A DNA stretch of 64,000 bases from Kitasatospora sp. GAS204B (GTDB lineage Bacteria > Actinomycetota > Actinomycetes > Streptomycetales > Streptomycetaceae), in contig NZ_JARZAG010000013.1 in the NCBI RefSeq assembly GCF_029892155.1, positions 124,001 through 188,000 on the forward strand, read 5' to 3'. Positions within the stretch are counted from its first letter, which is position 1. Each line of letters opens with the position of its first letter. The notes under the pieces were generated by a model. That model saw only the letters and a program-made list of their open reading frames with translations, was not told the origin of the DNA and searched no databases. The position numbers and the translations under genes were made by a program. This document shows positions 18,373 to 26,778 of this stretch, one piece after another.

Positions 18373-18550
18373 TCGGCCCTTCCCCCTCGGCTCGTCGAAC
18401 AGGGCGTCGAGCGCGGACCGTGCCCTGCCCCTTCACTGTGACTCTTCAGCGTTGTCCCGTCGATGAGATTCACAGCACCGGATGGGCCCGCGATGATGGG
18501 AAGCTGAGAGCGGACTGAGATTAAGCGAGCGAGCACGGGGAGTTGAGCCC

Positions 18551-20125
18551 ATGACGGATCAGCGAGACCAGCGTCCCGAGCAGCCGGCCGAGCGGCACGC
18601 GGCACCGGACTCCACCGCCGAGGTGATCGTGGTCGGCGCCGGACCCACCGGCCTGCTGCTGGCCGGTGACCTGGCCACGGCCGGCGTGGCGGTCACCGTG
18701 CTGGAGCGGCGCGGCAAGGAGTCCAACCTCACCCGCGCCTTTGCCGTGCACGCCCGCACCCTGGAGCAGTTGGACGCCCGCGGGCTGGCCGACGAGCTGC
18801 TCGGCACCGGCACCCAGCTCGCCCAGCTGCGCTTCTTCGGCCGGCTGCGGCTGGACCTGAGCAGGCTGCCCACCCGCTTCCCGTTCATGCTGATCACCCC
18901 GCAGTCGCAGACCGAACGCCTGCTGCTGGAGCGGGCGGTGAAGGCGGGCGCGGTGCTGCTGCGCGAGCACCAGGTGACCGGGCTGCGGCAGGACGGCGAC
19001 GGGGTGACGGTCACCTCGACCACCCCGCAGGGCCAGGTCAAGCACCGGGCCCGCTACCTGGTCGGCGCCGACGGCGTGCACAGCTCGGTGCGCGAGCTGG
19101 CCGGAATCCCGTTCCCGGGCGAGTCGGTGGTCAGCTCGGTGCTGCTCGCCGACGTCCGGCTGGAGCACGCGCCGCAGGACGCGCTGACGATGCGCGCCAC
19201 CGAGGACGGATTCGGCTTCGTGGCGCCGTTCGGTGACGGCTGGTACCGGGTGGTCGCCTGGGACCGGACCCGCCAACTGTCGGACGACGCACCGGTGGAG
19301 CTGGCCGAGGTCGCCGACATCGCCCGCCGCACCCTGGGCGTCGACTACGGCCTGCACGACGCCCGCTGGATGTCCCGCTTCCACAGCGACGAGCGCCAGG
19401 TGCCGCACTACCGCGACGGCCGGGTGCTGCTCGCCGGGGACGCGGCGCACTGCCACTCGCCGGCCGGCGGCCAGGGCATGAACACCGGGCTGCAGGACGC
19501 GGCGAACCTCAGCTGGAAGCTGGCGGCGGTGCTGCGCGGCCGGGCTCCCGAGTCGCTGCTGGACACCTATCAGACGGAGCGCCACCCGGTCGGCAAGGCG
19601 GTGCTGCGCAGCTCGGGCGCGCTGATGCGGCTGGGCCTGGCCCGCAGCGCGGCCAGCCGGGCGGCGCGCACGGTCGCCACCTCGCTGGCCACCTCCTTCG
19701 ACCCGCTGATCACCCGGGCCGCCCGGACCGTCTCCGGGATCGGGATCAGCTACCCGGCCGCACCCGGCTCGCACCCGCTGGCCGGGCGCCGGATGCCCGA
19801 TCTGCGGCTGGCCCAGGACGCCCCGGGTCAGCCGGGCCGGCTCTACGAGGCGCTGCGCGCGGGCATGTTCGTGCTGATCACCACCGACGAGCGGGCCCCG
19901 GGCGGCGCCCCGTTCGGCGGCCTGGAGCCGGCCGTCAGTGCGCCGTGGGCCGACCGCCTGGTGCACGCGGCGCCGGCCGACCCGCACGGCAAGCTGCGCT
20001 CCACCGTGCTGCTGGTCCGCCCCGACGGCTACGCGGCCTGGGCGGCGGCCGACCCGAGCCGGGCCGAGCTGCGCGCGGCGCTCACCCACTGGCTGGGCGA
20101 GCCCGGCGCCGCCGCGGGCGCCTGA
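18551..20125 (+). CDS. FAD-dependent aromatic monooxygenase
   Basis: A 524-residue class A flavoprotein hydroxylase like those of polyketide tailoring. Motifs: VIVVGAGPTGLLLAGDLATA (FAD dinucleotide fold, about residues 25-45), YLVGADGVHSSVRELAGI (DG motif), and VLLAGDAAHCHSPAGGQGMN with TGLQDAANLSWKLAAVL (GD motif). The C-terminal thioredoxin-like region (TVLLVRPDGYAAWAAADP) is that of rifampicin/phenol hydroxylase relatives. ATG at 18551 follows GGGGAGTT. No biosynthetic cluster surrounds it, so a detoxifying or catabolic role is as likely. Confidence 0.9.
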   Translation: MTDQRDQRPEQPAERHAAPDSTAEVIVVGAGPTGLLLAGDLATAGVAVTVLERRGKESNLTRAFAVHARTLEQLDARGLADELLGTGTQLAQLRFFGRLRLDLSRLPTRFPFMLITPQSQTERLLLERAVKAGAVLLREHQVTGLRQDGDGVTVTSTTPQGQVKHRARYLVGADGVHSSVRELAGIPFPGESVVSSVLLADVRLEHAPQDALTMRATEDGFGFVAPFGDGWYRVVAWDRTRQLSDDAPVELAEVADIARRTLGVDYGLHDARWMSRFHSDERQVPHYRDGRVLLAGDAAHCHSPAGGQGMNTGLQDAANLSWKLAAVLRGRAPESLLDTYQTERHPVGKAVLRSSGALMRLGLARSAASRAARTVATSLATSFDPLITRAARTVSGIGISYPAAPGSHPLAGRRMPDLRLAQDAPGQPGRLYEALRAGMFVLITTDERAPGGAPFGGLEPAVSAPWADRLVHAAPADPHGKLRSTVLLVRPDGYAAWAAADPSRAELRAALTHWLGEPGAAAGA

Positions 20126-20431
20126 TATCGCCGGAACCGCCGGGCGGCCACGGATAGTCGACCGCCGGCGATCCGACCGCAGCCGAACTACCCGCCGACG
20201 CAATGGACCAGACCAATCGCGCCGCCCGGGGAGCCGGCCACCGCATTCACCGTATAGAAACAGTCCTATTCAGTTCACATTCTCCGGATCAACACTTGAC
20301 TGTTATTGGGGAGTTCATTACCTGATCAATACTCAACTCCCAGGGAACTTCTGGGATCTTCTTAGCAGCGTTCGATCCCCCAGAACGCCTGACCCCTGCC
20401 GGCCATGCACGCCGGCCAGAGGAGGATCCCA
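20126..20431. other. Intergenic gap, 306 bases, before the sedolisin gene
   Basis: No gene is supported. The middle is AT-rich. It holds TTGACT near 20297 and an inverted repeat GGGAGTT (20309-20315) with AACTCCC (20335-20341), 19 bases apart, possibly an operator or attenuator. An AGAGGAGG ribosome site for the sedolisin lies at the end. Confidence 0.45.
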
Positions 20432-22852
20432 GTGCGACCCCGTCCCCTCGCGCTCGCCGCCGCGATAGCCCTGCTGCCGCTCTGCGCCGCCTCGCTGTCG
20501 GTCACCGCCGCCCAGGCCGCCACCCCCAACGCGACCCCCCGCGTGGCGCTGCCCGACACCGTGACCCCCGCGGTGTCCCACTCGCAGAAGCAGGGCGACG
20601 TCCCCGCCGCCCAGCAGATCTCGGTGGCGGTCGGCCTCAAGCTGCGCAACACGGCCGACCTGGACAAGTTCCTGGCCGACGTCGCCAACCCGGCCTCGCC
20701 GAACTACGGCCACTACCTGACCCCGGCCCAGTTCGCCGCCCGCTACGCGCCGACGCAGGCGGACGTCGACCACGTCGTCGGCTACCTGAAGTCGCAGGGT
20801 CTGACCGTCTCGGTCAGCGCCAACCGCCAGGTGATCGACGCCAAGGGCGGCAACGCCCAGATCGCGCAGGCCTTCGGCACGCACGAGAGCGCGTACTACG
20901 ACGCCGCGGACGCCAAGCAGTTCTTCGCCAACGACAACGCCGCCTCGCTGCCGGCCGACGTCGCTTCGATAGTCGACGGGGTCTCCGGTCTGAACAACAA
21001 GACCGTGCGCACCCCGCAGTTGGCCAAGCCGAACGCCTCGGCTCCGATGGCATCGCCGAGCGGCTACGGCCCGAGCCAGTACGACGGCGCCTACAACCTG
21101 AACAAGATGGGCGCGGACGGCACCGGCGTGAAGGTGGCGCTCTGGGAGTTCGACGGCTACCAGGCCACCAACCTCACCACCTACGACAAGCAGTTCGGCC
21201 TGAGCGGCCCGGCGGTCAGCACCGTCCCGGTCGACGGCCAGAGCTACGACAGCAAGCCCGGCCAGGGCCAGGGCGAGGTCGAGCTGGACAGCGAGATCGT
21301 CCGCGGCGTGGCCCCCAAGGCCACCCAGCTGGTCTACGAGGCCCCCAACAGCGACCAGGGCGAGATCGACATGGCCGCCAAGATCGTGGCCGACGACCAG
21401 GTCTCGGTCATCTCGATCTCCTGGGGCGGCTGCGAGCCCGACACCACCCAGTCCTCGATGACCGCGGTGGACACCTCCTTCAAGCAGGCCGCCGCCGAAG
21501 GCATCTCGGTCTTCTCCGCCTCCGGCGACGACGGCTCGCGCGACTGCACCCGCTCCACCAGCGGCGCCTCGGTCAAGTCGGTCGACTTCCCGGCCTCGGA
21601 CACCTACGTGACCGGCGTCGGCGGCACCAACCTCCAGCTCTCCGGCACCTCCTACTCCTCGGAGAGCGCCTGGACCACCGCCGGCGGCGGCGTCTCCACC
21701 GTCTTCGGCAAGCCGAGCTGGCAGACCGGCACCGGCGTCAGCGGCACCATGCGCACCGTCCCCGACGTGTCGTCGAACGCCGACCCGAACAGCGGCTTCG
21801 CCATCTACACCCAGGGCACCAGCAGCCCCGGCTGGCAGGTCTACGGCGGCACCAGCGCCGCGGCCCCGCTCTGGTCCGGCTACACCGCGCTGTTCAACCA
21901 GAAGGCCAAGGCGGCCGGCAAGGCCAACCTCGGCCAGGCCAACCCGGCGCTCTATTCGGTCGCCAACAGCAGCGCCTACGGCACCACGTTCCACGACGTG
22001 ACCACCAGCGGCAACCAGGACTTCAACGCCGGCACCGGCTACGACCAGGTCACCGGCTGGGGCTCCCCGGTCGCCGACGCGCTGACCACCGCACTGCTCG
22101 GCGGCAGCAGCTCCGCCGGCGGCGGCAACACCGTCACGGTGACCGGCCCCGGCGCGCAGAGCGGCACCGTCGGCACCGCCGTCTCGCTGCAGGTCAAGGC
22201 GACTGACAGCGCCTCGGGCCAGAGCCTGACCTACTCGGCCACCGGCCTGCCGGCCGGCCTGTCGATCAGCACCTCGGGCCTGATCACCGGCACCCCGACC
22301 GCCGCCGGCACCTCCTCGGTGACCGTCACCGCCAAGGACGCCACCGGCGCCACCGGCACCGCGACCTTCGGCTTCACGGTCGCGGCCGCCTCCAGCTGCA
22401 CCCCGGCCCAGTTGCTCGGAAACCCCGGCTTCGAGTCCGGCAGCGCCTCGCCCTGGCAGGCCAGCTCGGGCGTGGTCAACAGCGACCTGGGCAGCCAGCC
22501 CGCGCACTCCGGCAACTACGACGCCTGGCTGGACGGTTACGGCAGCGTCCACACCGACACCGTGTCGCAGACCGTCAAGATCCCGGCCGGCTGCCAGGCC
22601 GCCTTCAGCTTCTGGCTGCACGTGGACACCGCCAACACGGACTCGACGGCCGACGACACCCTGACCGTCCAGGTCAACGGCACCACCGTGGCGTCGTTCT
22701 CCAACCTGGACGCGGCCAGCGGCTACCTCCAGCACACGGTGGACCTCTCCGCCTTCGCCGGACAGACCGTCACCCTGACGTTCACCGGCAGCGAGAGCGG
22801 CAACGGCCAGACCAGCTTCGTCCTCGACGACACCGCCTTGAACGTCGGCTGA
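20432..22852 (+). CDS. Secreted sedolisin (S53) serine-carboxyl protease
   Basis: An 806-residue protein; the GTG at 20432 follows GGAGGATCCCA, a strong site. Signal peptide RPRPLALAAAIALLPLCAAS ends near AQAA. A pro-kumamolisin activation domain (about 40-190) precedes the catalytic domain. GEVELDSEIVRG supplies the acid pair E282 and D286, and YGGTSAAAPLW the nucleophile S475. After the peptidase (to about 560) follow a putative Ig domain (TYSATGLPAGLSISTSGLIT) and a jelly-roll-like binding domain (LLGNPGFESGSASPWQA to the end). These enzymes degrade protein at acid pH outside the cell. A very strong terminator follows. Confidence 0.95.
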   Translation: MRPRPLALAAAIALLPLCAASLSVTAAQAATPNATPRVALPDTVTPAVSHSQKQGDVPAAQQISVAVGLKLRNTADLDKFLADVANPASPNYGHYLTPAQFAARYAPTQADVDHVVGYLKSQGLTVSVSANRQVIDAKGGNAQIAQAFGTHESAYYDAADAKQFFANDNAASLPADVASIVDGVSGLNNKTVRTPQLAKPNASAPMASPSGYGPSQYDGAYNLNKMGADGTGVKVALWEFDGYQATNLTTYDKQFGLSGPAVSTVPVDGQSYDSKPGQGQGEVELDSEIVRGVAPKATQLVYEAPNSDQGEIDMAAKIVADDQVSVISISWGGCEPDTTQSSMTAVDTSFKQAAAEGISVFSASGDDGSRDCTRSTSGASVKSVDFPASDTYVTGVGGTNLQLSGTSYSSESAWTTAGGGVSTVFGKPSWQTGTGVSGTMRTVPDVSSNADPNSGFAIYTQGTSSPGWQVYGGTSAAAPLWSGYTALFNQKAKAAGKANLGQANPALYSVANSSAYGTTFHDVTTSGNQDFNAGTGYDQVTGWGSPVADALTTALLGGSSSAGGGNTVTVTGPGAQSGTVGTAVSLQVKATDSASGQSLTYSATGLPAGLSISTSGLITGTPTAAGTSSVTVTAKDATGATGTATFGFTVAAASSCTPAQLLGNPGFESGSASPWQASSGVVNSDLGSQPAHSGNYDAWLDGYGSVHTDTVSQTVKIPAGCQAAFSFWLHVDTANTDSTADDTLTVQVNGTTVASFSNLDAASGYLQHTVDLSAFAGQTVTLTFTGSESGNGQTSFVLDDTALNVG

Positions 22853-23196
22853 GTCGCCCGCGCCGACCCTGAACGTCGGCTGATACTCCGTGTTGTTACC
22901 TGGTAGCTCGCTGACACCGAATTCTGAATAATCCCAGGTAGTGAGATCCCGCCGCTATCGGACCAGCGTCCGATAGCGGCGGGATTGTTGCATTCGCGTT
23001 TCGTCCGTTTGGAGATCCGAGCAAACCCGCGTGAAAGTAATTTGTCGTGACCACTGTCATAGCACGCGGTGGATGACGTAGCCTCTGATCCCTGCGTAAG
23101 GTTCCTGCAGCTCGGTGCCGTCCCCACAACGGCACCGAGCCGGTCCCGCCGCGTAGTCCTCGGACAGCTTGGCGGCTGGTGGGGAAGGTCATTCGC
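22853..23196. other. Intergenic gap, 344 bases
   Basis: Apart from the terminator at 22946-22985 I see no gene. A 14-base stretch around the sedolisin stop (TGAACGTCGGCTGA) is repeated about 31 bases later, a small tandem duplication. Near the 3' end GGGGAAGG provides the ribosome site for the regulator at 23197. Confidence 0.5.
22946..22985. terminator. Strong hairpin terminator
   Basis: A perfect 18-bp stem: ATCCCGCCGCTATCGGAC (22946-22963) and its complement (22968-22985) with a CAGC loop, followed by TGTTGC. It lies 94 bases after the sedolisin stop. Confidence 0.85.
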
Positions 23197-24204
23197 ATGA
23201 GCACGTATTACCCGCAGAACACCGCTCATCTCCGCTTGGTGGAGCAGCAGCTGCCGCACGCGGTCGCGCTGCGCGAACTGCCCCCGTCGGCCGGCGCCGA
23301 GCGGCGGCCCGCTACCAGCGAGTTCGCAGCCACCTTGCACAGCGCGATCGAGGCCAGCGGGCTGAGCCTGGACCGGATCCGCACCGAGCTCGACCGACAG
23401 GGCGTCAGAGTCAGTGTGACCACCCTGAGTTACTGGCGACGCGGTCGCAGCCAGCCCGAACGGGCCTCCTCGGTCCGGGCCGTGGCGCTGCTGGAACAGC
23501 TGCTCGGACTGCCCAGGACCGCGCTGTCCGGCCTGCTGGGCCCGCCCCGCCCGCGCGGGCGCTGGGTCACCGGCGGCCCCCAGGACTGCCTGCCGGTGGC
23601 CACCATCTGGCCGGAGGAGCAGCGGATCGCCGAAGTCTTCGCGGAACTCGACGCGCCGCCGACCGGCGAGCTGGAACGACTCAGCGTGCACGACGCCTGC
23701 TACCTGGACGCCAACCGCTTCGGCAGCCTGCTGAGGACCCGTCAGGTGGTGCGGGCCACCACCGCCGGCGTCTCCCGCTGCCTGGTGGTGCACCAGGCGG
23801 ACGAGGACGCCGTCGGCTGCCCCGAACTCACCTCGGTCCGGCACGCCCGGCTCGGCCGGGTCCGCCGCTGCCCCGAGATCGGCCTGCTGGTCGCCGAGTT
23901 GCTGCTGGACCGCCCGCTCGGCCTCGGCGACTGCGCCGTCTTCGAGTACGAGGTGGAGCTGCCACCGGGCGGCCCGACCACCGTCTACGGCCGCCGCTTC
24001 GCGACGCCGGTGCGCGAGTACGTGCTCCAGGTGCACTTCGACCCCACCGCCGTGCCGGCCCACTGCGAACGCTACGAACGCGACCCGGGCGCACTGCAGG
24101 ACCGGGTGCGCGAACGGCTCTGGATCGGCGCCTCGGCCAGCGCCCACGTGCTGGCCACCGACCAGCAGCCGGGGCAGCGCGGCATCCGCTGGGAGTGGGA
24201 GTAG
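23197..24204 (+). CDS. Helix-turn-helix regulator, large actinobacterial type
   Basis: A 335-residue soluble protein, ATG at 23197 (MSTYYPQNTAHLRLVEQQ), ribosome site GGGGAAGG. An N-terminal HTH (about 45-115: SEFAATLHSAIEASGLSLDR, VSVTTLSYWRRGRSQPERAS) resembles XRE domains; the remaining 220 residues form a strand-rich domain of unknown role (YLDANRFGSLLRTRQVVRAT, VFEYEVELPPGGPTTVYGR). Conserved hypothetical regulators of this layout occur in many streptomycetes. Ligand and targets unknown. Confidence 0.75.
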   Translation: MSTYYPQNTAHLRLVEQQLPHAVALRELPPSAGAERRPATSEFAATLHSAIEASGLSLDRIRTELDRQGVRVSVTTLSYWRRGRSQPERASSVRAVALLEQLLGLPRTALSGLLGPPRPRGRWVTGGPQDCLPVATIWPEEQRIAEVFAELDAPPTGELERLSVHDACYLDANRFGSLLRTRQVVRATTAGVSRCLVVHQADEDAVGCPELTSVRHARLGRVRRCPEIGLLVAELLLDRPLGLGDCAVFEYEVELPPGGPTTVYGRRFATPVREYVLQVHFDPTAVPAHCERYERDPGALQDRVRERLWIGASASAHVLATDQQPGQRGIRWEWE

Positions 24205-24241
24205 GCCGCTGTCCAGCGCTTTGCGCAGAAAGCAGAACGCC

Positions 24242-24448
24242 TCACGCGGACGTGGACTGTCCGCCGCACCCACCGGGCGGGCCGTCCGGCCGGTGCCTTC
24301 GAGGCCGGTAAGGACGGCCCTGTGGCGTGTACCGGTACGGCTCCGGCACGTCCGGGTAGGCGGTGACCCACTCGTTGCAGCTGAAGCAGAAGCCCTGAGC
24401 TGCTTCCGGATCGACCATGATGGGCCGCTCACACAGCGGACAGTCCAC
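24242..24448 (-). CDS. Small zinc-ribbon protein
   Basis: A 68-residue protein, MDCPLCERPIMVDPEA then GFCFSCNEWV: two CxxC pairs (C3/C6 and C22/C25) spaced as in a zinc ribbon, followed by a Pro/Arg-rich tail. It begins 7 bases after the stop of the DUF397 gene, so they are one transcript. Function unknown; such ribbons often bind nucleic acid or partner proteins. Confidence 0.7.
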   Translation of the reverse strand: MDCPLCERPIMVDPEAAQGFCFSCNEWVTAYPDVPEPYRYTPQGRPYRPRRHRPDGPPGGCGGQSTSA

Positions 24449-24455
24449 GACTCTC

Positions 24456-24668
24456 CTACACGCTCAGGTCGTACTCTCCGGCCTTCACGGCGGCGACGAA
24501 GTCCGTCCACGCCGCCGGGGTCATGGTGACGATCTCACGTGGCCGGTCGCTGTCGCGGAGCGCGACCACGCCGGGGACGTTCACAGCCACCTCCGGGCAC
24601 GACTTGCGCACCGTGTTCTGGCAGGCCGCCGTCTTGACGAACTCGAACTCAACCGGGTTGACGGTCAC
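24456..24668 (-). CDS. DUF397 domain protein
   Basis: A 70-residue protein, VTVNPVEFEFVKTAACQN at the start and VALRDSDRPREIVTMTPAAW then FVAAVKAGEYDL at the end, matching DUF397 (SDRP, PAW, AGEFDL elements). GTG at 24668 has GAAGGG eight bases upstream; an ATG at 24686 with AGGA is an alternative. The frame stays open still further, to an ATG at 24893 that overlaps the stop of the preceding small gene as ATGA, which would add a cysteine-rich segment of about 75 residues. DUF397 proteins normally accompany an XRE regulator and act in morphology or antibiotic control (BldB/AbaA-ORFC type). Confidence 0.8.
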   Translation of the reverse strand: MTVNPVEFEFVKTAACQNTVRKSCPEVAVNVPGVVALRDSDRPREIVTMTPAAWTDFVAAVKAGEYDLSV

Positions 24669-24889
24669 AGGTGTTTCCCTTCTCATCGATTCCTGTCGGA
24701 CCCGCGCCACGCCCTGCCTCTCGCCAGGCCCAGCACGGGCGTCCCGGTCCGGGCAGACGGCCGCTGCACAGGTGCAGGGCGGCCAGCTGAGCGGGTGCGA
24801 TCCGGCTGGGGCAGGAAGCATCTCCGGCGTCGGCACAAGAGCCCTCGCGGGACTCGCCTCGGGAGACTCGCTCCAGCCGGCATTGCCAG

Positions 24890-25075
24890 TCATTCGGCAA
24901 GCCCCCGGTCCGGGCACTTCTCCCCGCCGCACTCGCACAGCGGCCAGTCCTTCGGCACACCACCGAGGCCGGCCGCCCGCAACGGGTCGTAGTCGGCGAG
25001 GATCGCCGCCATCTCGGCCCTGCTCACGGTCGTCCGCTGCCGCCCCACGCCGCGCGGCTCCTTCGCCGTCGTCAT
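24890..25075 (-). CDS. Small cysteine-motif protein
   Basis: A 61-residue peptide (MTTAKEPRGVGRQRTTVSRA, EMAAILADYDPLRAAGLGGV, ending KDWPLCECGGEKCPDRGLAE). The CxCxxxxCPD motif is echoed in the reading frame immediately downstream (WPPCTCAAAVCPDR), which runs into DUF397, and the two frames overlap by ATGA. It is divergent from the XRE gene at 25228. Family unrecognised; the helix ADYDPLRAAG and tri-cysteine motif suggest metal binding. Confidence 0.55.
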   Translation of the reverse strand: MTTAKEPRGVGRQRTTVSRAEMAAILADYDPLRAAGLGGVPKDWPLCECGGEKCPDRGLAE

Positions 25076-25227
25076 GCCGCCCACGCTCCCTGCCTCTGGT
25101 AGAGGCTCATCTGAAGCCTCAGGACAAGCATCGGCATCCGGTCGGGCGGTCTCACCCCCATAGTCGGGACAGCGCGGCTCGCTCGGCGCTACCGTCCAAG
25201 AAGGCCCAAACGTCCAAGGGGAGAGAC

Positions 25228-25977
25228 TTGAACGCAGCGCTTCGGGACGCTATGGCCGACGCCAATATGAGGGTCAGAGACCTGGCCACCCGCGTCGGTG
25301 TCACTCCCAAGACTGTGGAACGCTGGCTGGCTGACGCCACATTGGTCCCACACCAGCGCAACCGCACCGACGTCTGCACCGCACTAGGGGTTGATGAACG
25401 GATGATCTGGCCGAACTCAGTTCGGGCGAACCTCAAGACGGGTCACGACCGGGAAGTGTTCGCCGTCTACCCGTACCGCTCGGCCTGTCCCACGTCCGTC
25501 TGGTCCCAGCTGATCGATGACGCCACGTCAGAGATCTTCCTCGCCGGCTACACCAACTACTTCGTGTGGCTGGAACAACCGGCCCTGCACCAGAGACTGC
25601 GCCGCAAGGCGGAGGCCGGTTGCCGAGTGCGCTTCCTCCTCGGAGATCCGCAGTCGGCGACGACCCGCCAGCGCGAGGAGATCGAGAACGTGGCGCTCAC
25701 CGTCTCCACCCGTATCCGGATCACCCTGGAGAACCTGGCCAAGCTCGCCGGAACGAGCGGTATCGAGGCCCGCTTCAGCGCGCCGGAGGACGGCCCCAAC
25801 CACGTCAGCCTGTCGGTCTTCCGCTTCGATCACACCGCACTGGTGACCCCCCACCTGGCTCGCCTCGTCGGCCACGACTCCCCCATGATGCAGCTGCGCC
25901 GCTGTCAGGACGGAGGCATGTTCGACCGGTTCGCCGAGCATGCCGAAGAACTCTGGGAGCGGGGCACCCCGGCCTGA
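25228..25977 (+). CDS. XRE-type regulator with C-terminal effector-like domain
   Basis: A 249-residue protein. The TTG at 25228 follows AAGGGGAGAG, the best ribosome site, though an ATG at 25252 is possible; the upstream open frame is not coding in character. Residues 1-60 form an HTH (NMRVRDLATRVGVTPKTVER). The rest (WSQLIDDATSEIFLAGYTNY, RVRFLLGDPQSATTRQREEI) resembles the phospholipase-D-like region found in related Streptomyces regulators; I see no full HKD pair, so it is probably a sensor rather than an enzyme. Divergent from the small-gene run ending with DUF397, which it may control. Confidence 0.78.
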   Translation: MNAALRDAMADANMRVRDLATRVGVTPKTVERWLADATLVPHQRNRTDVCTALGVDERMIWPNSVRANLKTGHDREVFAVYPYRSACPTSVWSQLIDDATSEIFLAGYTNYFVWLEQPALHQRLRRKAEAGCRVRFLLGDPQSATTRQREEIENVALTVSTRIRITLENLAKLAGTSGIEARFSAPEDGPNHVSLSVFRFDHTALVTPHLARLVGHDSPMMQLRRCQDGGMFDRFAEHAEELWERGTPA

Positions 25978-26007
25978 AGCGCCGGTTGGTCATGCGACAG
26001 TGCTCGT

Positions 26008-26778
26008 ATGACCAACCACGATGCCCCGGACCTCGCGCTGCGCCAGTGGCGGGCGGCGGCCGCGGATCCGTCCACCGTGCTGATCGACGGGTTCCACGCG
26101 CTCAAGCACACCCTGCGGTTCGGCGGCGAGCTGCGGCAGATCGTCACCACCGACCGGTCGGCGCTCGGCGAGCTGAGCCGCGCCCTCGCGCCCGACGTGG
26201 CGAAGGCAGTGCTCGCCGCGGCCGTCGAGGTCTCGCCGGCGGTGCTGCGCGAGGTGGTCGCCCGGCCGCACCCGACCGGGGTGGCCGCGCTGGCGGTGCG
26301 GCCCGATCCCGAGCTGGCGCTGGCCCGGCTGAGCGCGCTGCCGCGGCGGGCGCCCGTGGTGGTGCTGGACAACCCGCGCAACCTCGGCAACGTGGGCGCG
26401 GTGGTGCGGCTGGCGGCCGGCTTCGGGGTCACCGGCGTGGTCACCACCGGCGATCTGGACCCCTGGCACCCCACCGTGGTGCGGGCCGGCGCCGGGCTGC
26501 ACTTCGCCACCGACGTGGCCCGGCTGCCGGCCGACCGGCTGCCGCCGGGCCCGCTCTACGTGCTGGACCCCGAGGGCGAGTCCATCCACAGCACCCGGCT
26601 GCCCGACCATGCGCTGCTGGTCTTCGGCTCCGAACGGCACGGGGTGAGCGAGGAGTTGCGCTCGCGCGCCGATGCCCTACTGGCGATCCCGATGCGCCCG
26701 CTGGTCTCCAGCTTCAACCTGGCCACCTCGGTCGGCATGGGCCTCTTCCACTGGCAGGCCCACACCGCCACCCGCTGA
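26008..26778 (+). CDS. TrmH/SpoU family RNA methyltransferase
   Basis: A 256-residue SPOUT methyltransferase that moves a methyl from SAM to a ribose 2'-OH in rRNA or tRNA. SPOUT motifs: NPRNLGNVGAVVRLAAGFGV (motif 1), LLVFGSERHGVSEEL (motif 2), IPMRPLVSSFNLATSVGMGL (motif 3), with an N-terminal substrate-binding domain. ATG at 26008. The last 102 bases overlap the end of the convergent FUSC gene. The exact RNA site is not deducible. Confidence 0.92.
   Translation: MTNHDAPDLALRQWRAAAADPSTVLIDGFHALKHTLRFGGELRQIVTTDRSALGELSRALAPDVAKAVLAAAVEVSPAVLREVVARPHPTGVAALAVRPDPELALARLSALPRRAPVVVLDNPRNLGNVGAVVRLAAGFGVTGVVTTGDLDPWHPTVVRAGAGLHFATDVARLPADRLPPGPLYVLDPEGESIHSTRLPDHALLVFGSERHGVSEELRSRADALLAIPMRPLVSSFNLATSVGMGLFHWQAHTATR

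Noticed and set aside
20333..22735. 800-codon minus-strand frame opposite the sedolisin gene.
   Set aside because: Gly/Val/Arg-rich composition typical of the antisense of a high-GC gene; no ribosome site or domain.
24523..25227. Upstream extension of the XRE-type gene by 235 codons.
   Set aside because: The added part is antisense to the DUF397 and micro-protein genes and looks non-coding; the TTG at 25228 has a good ribosome site.
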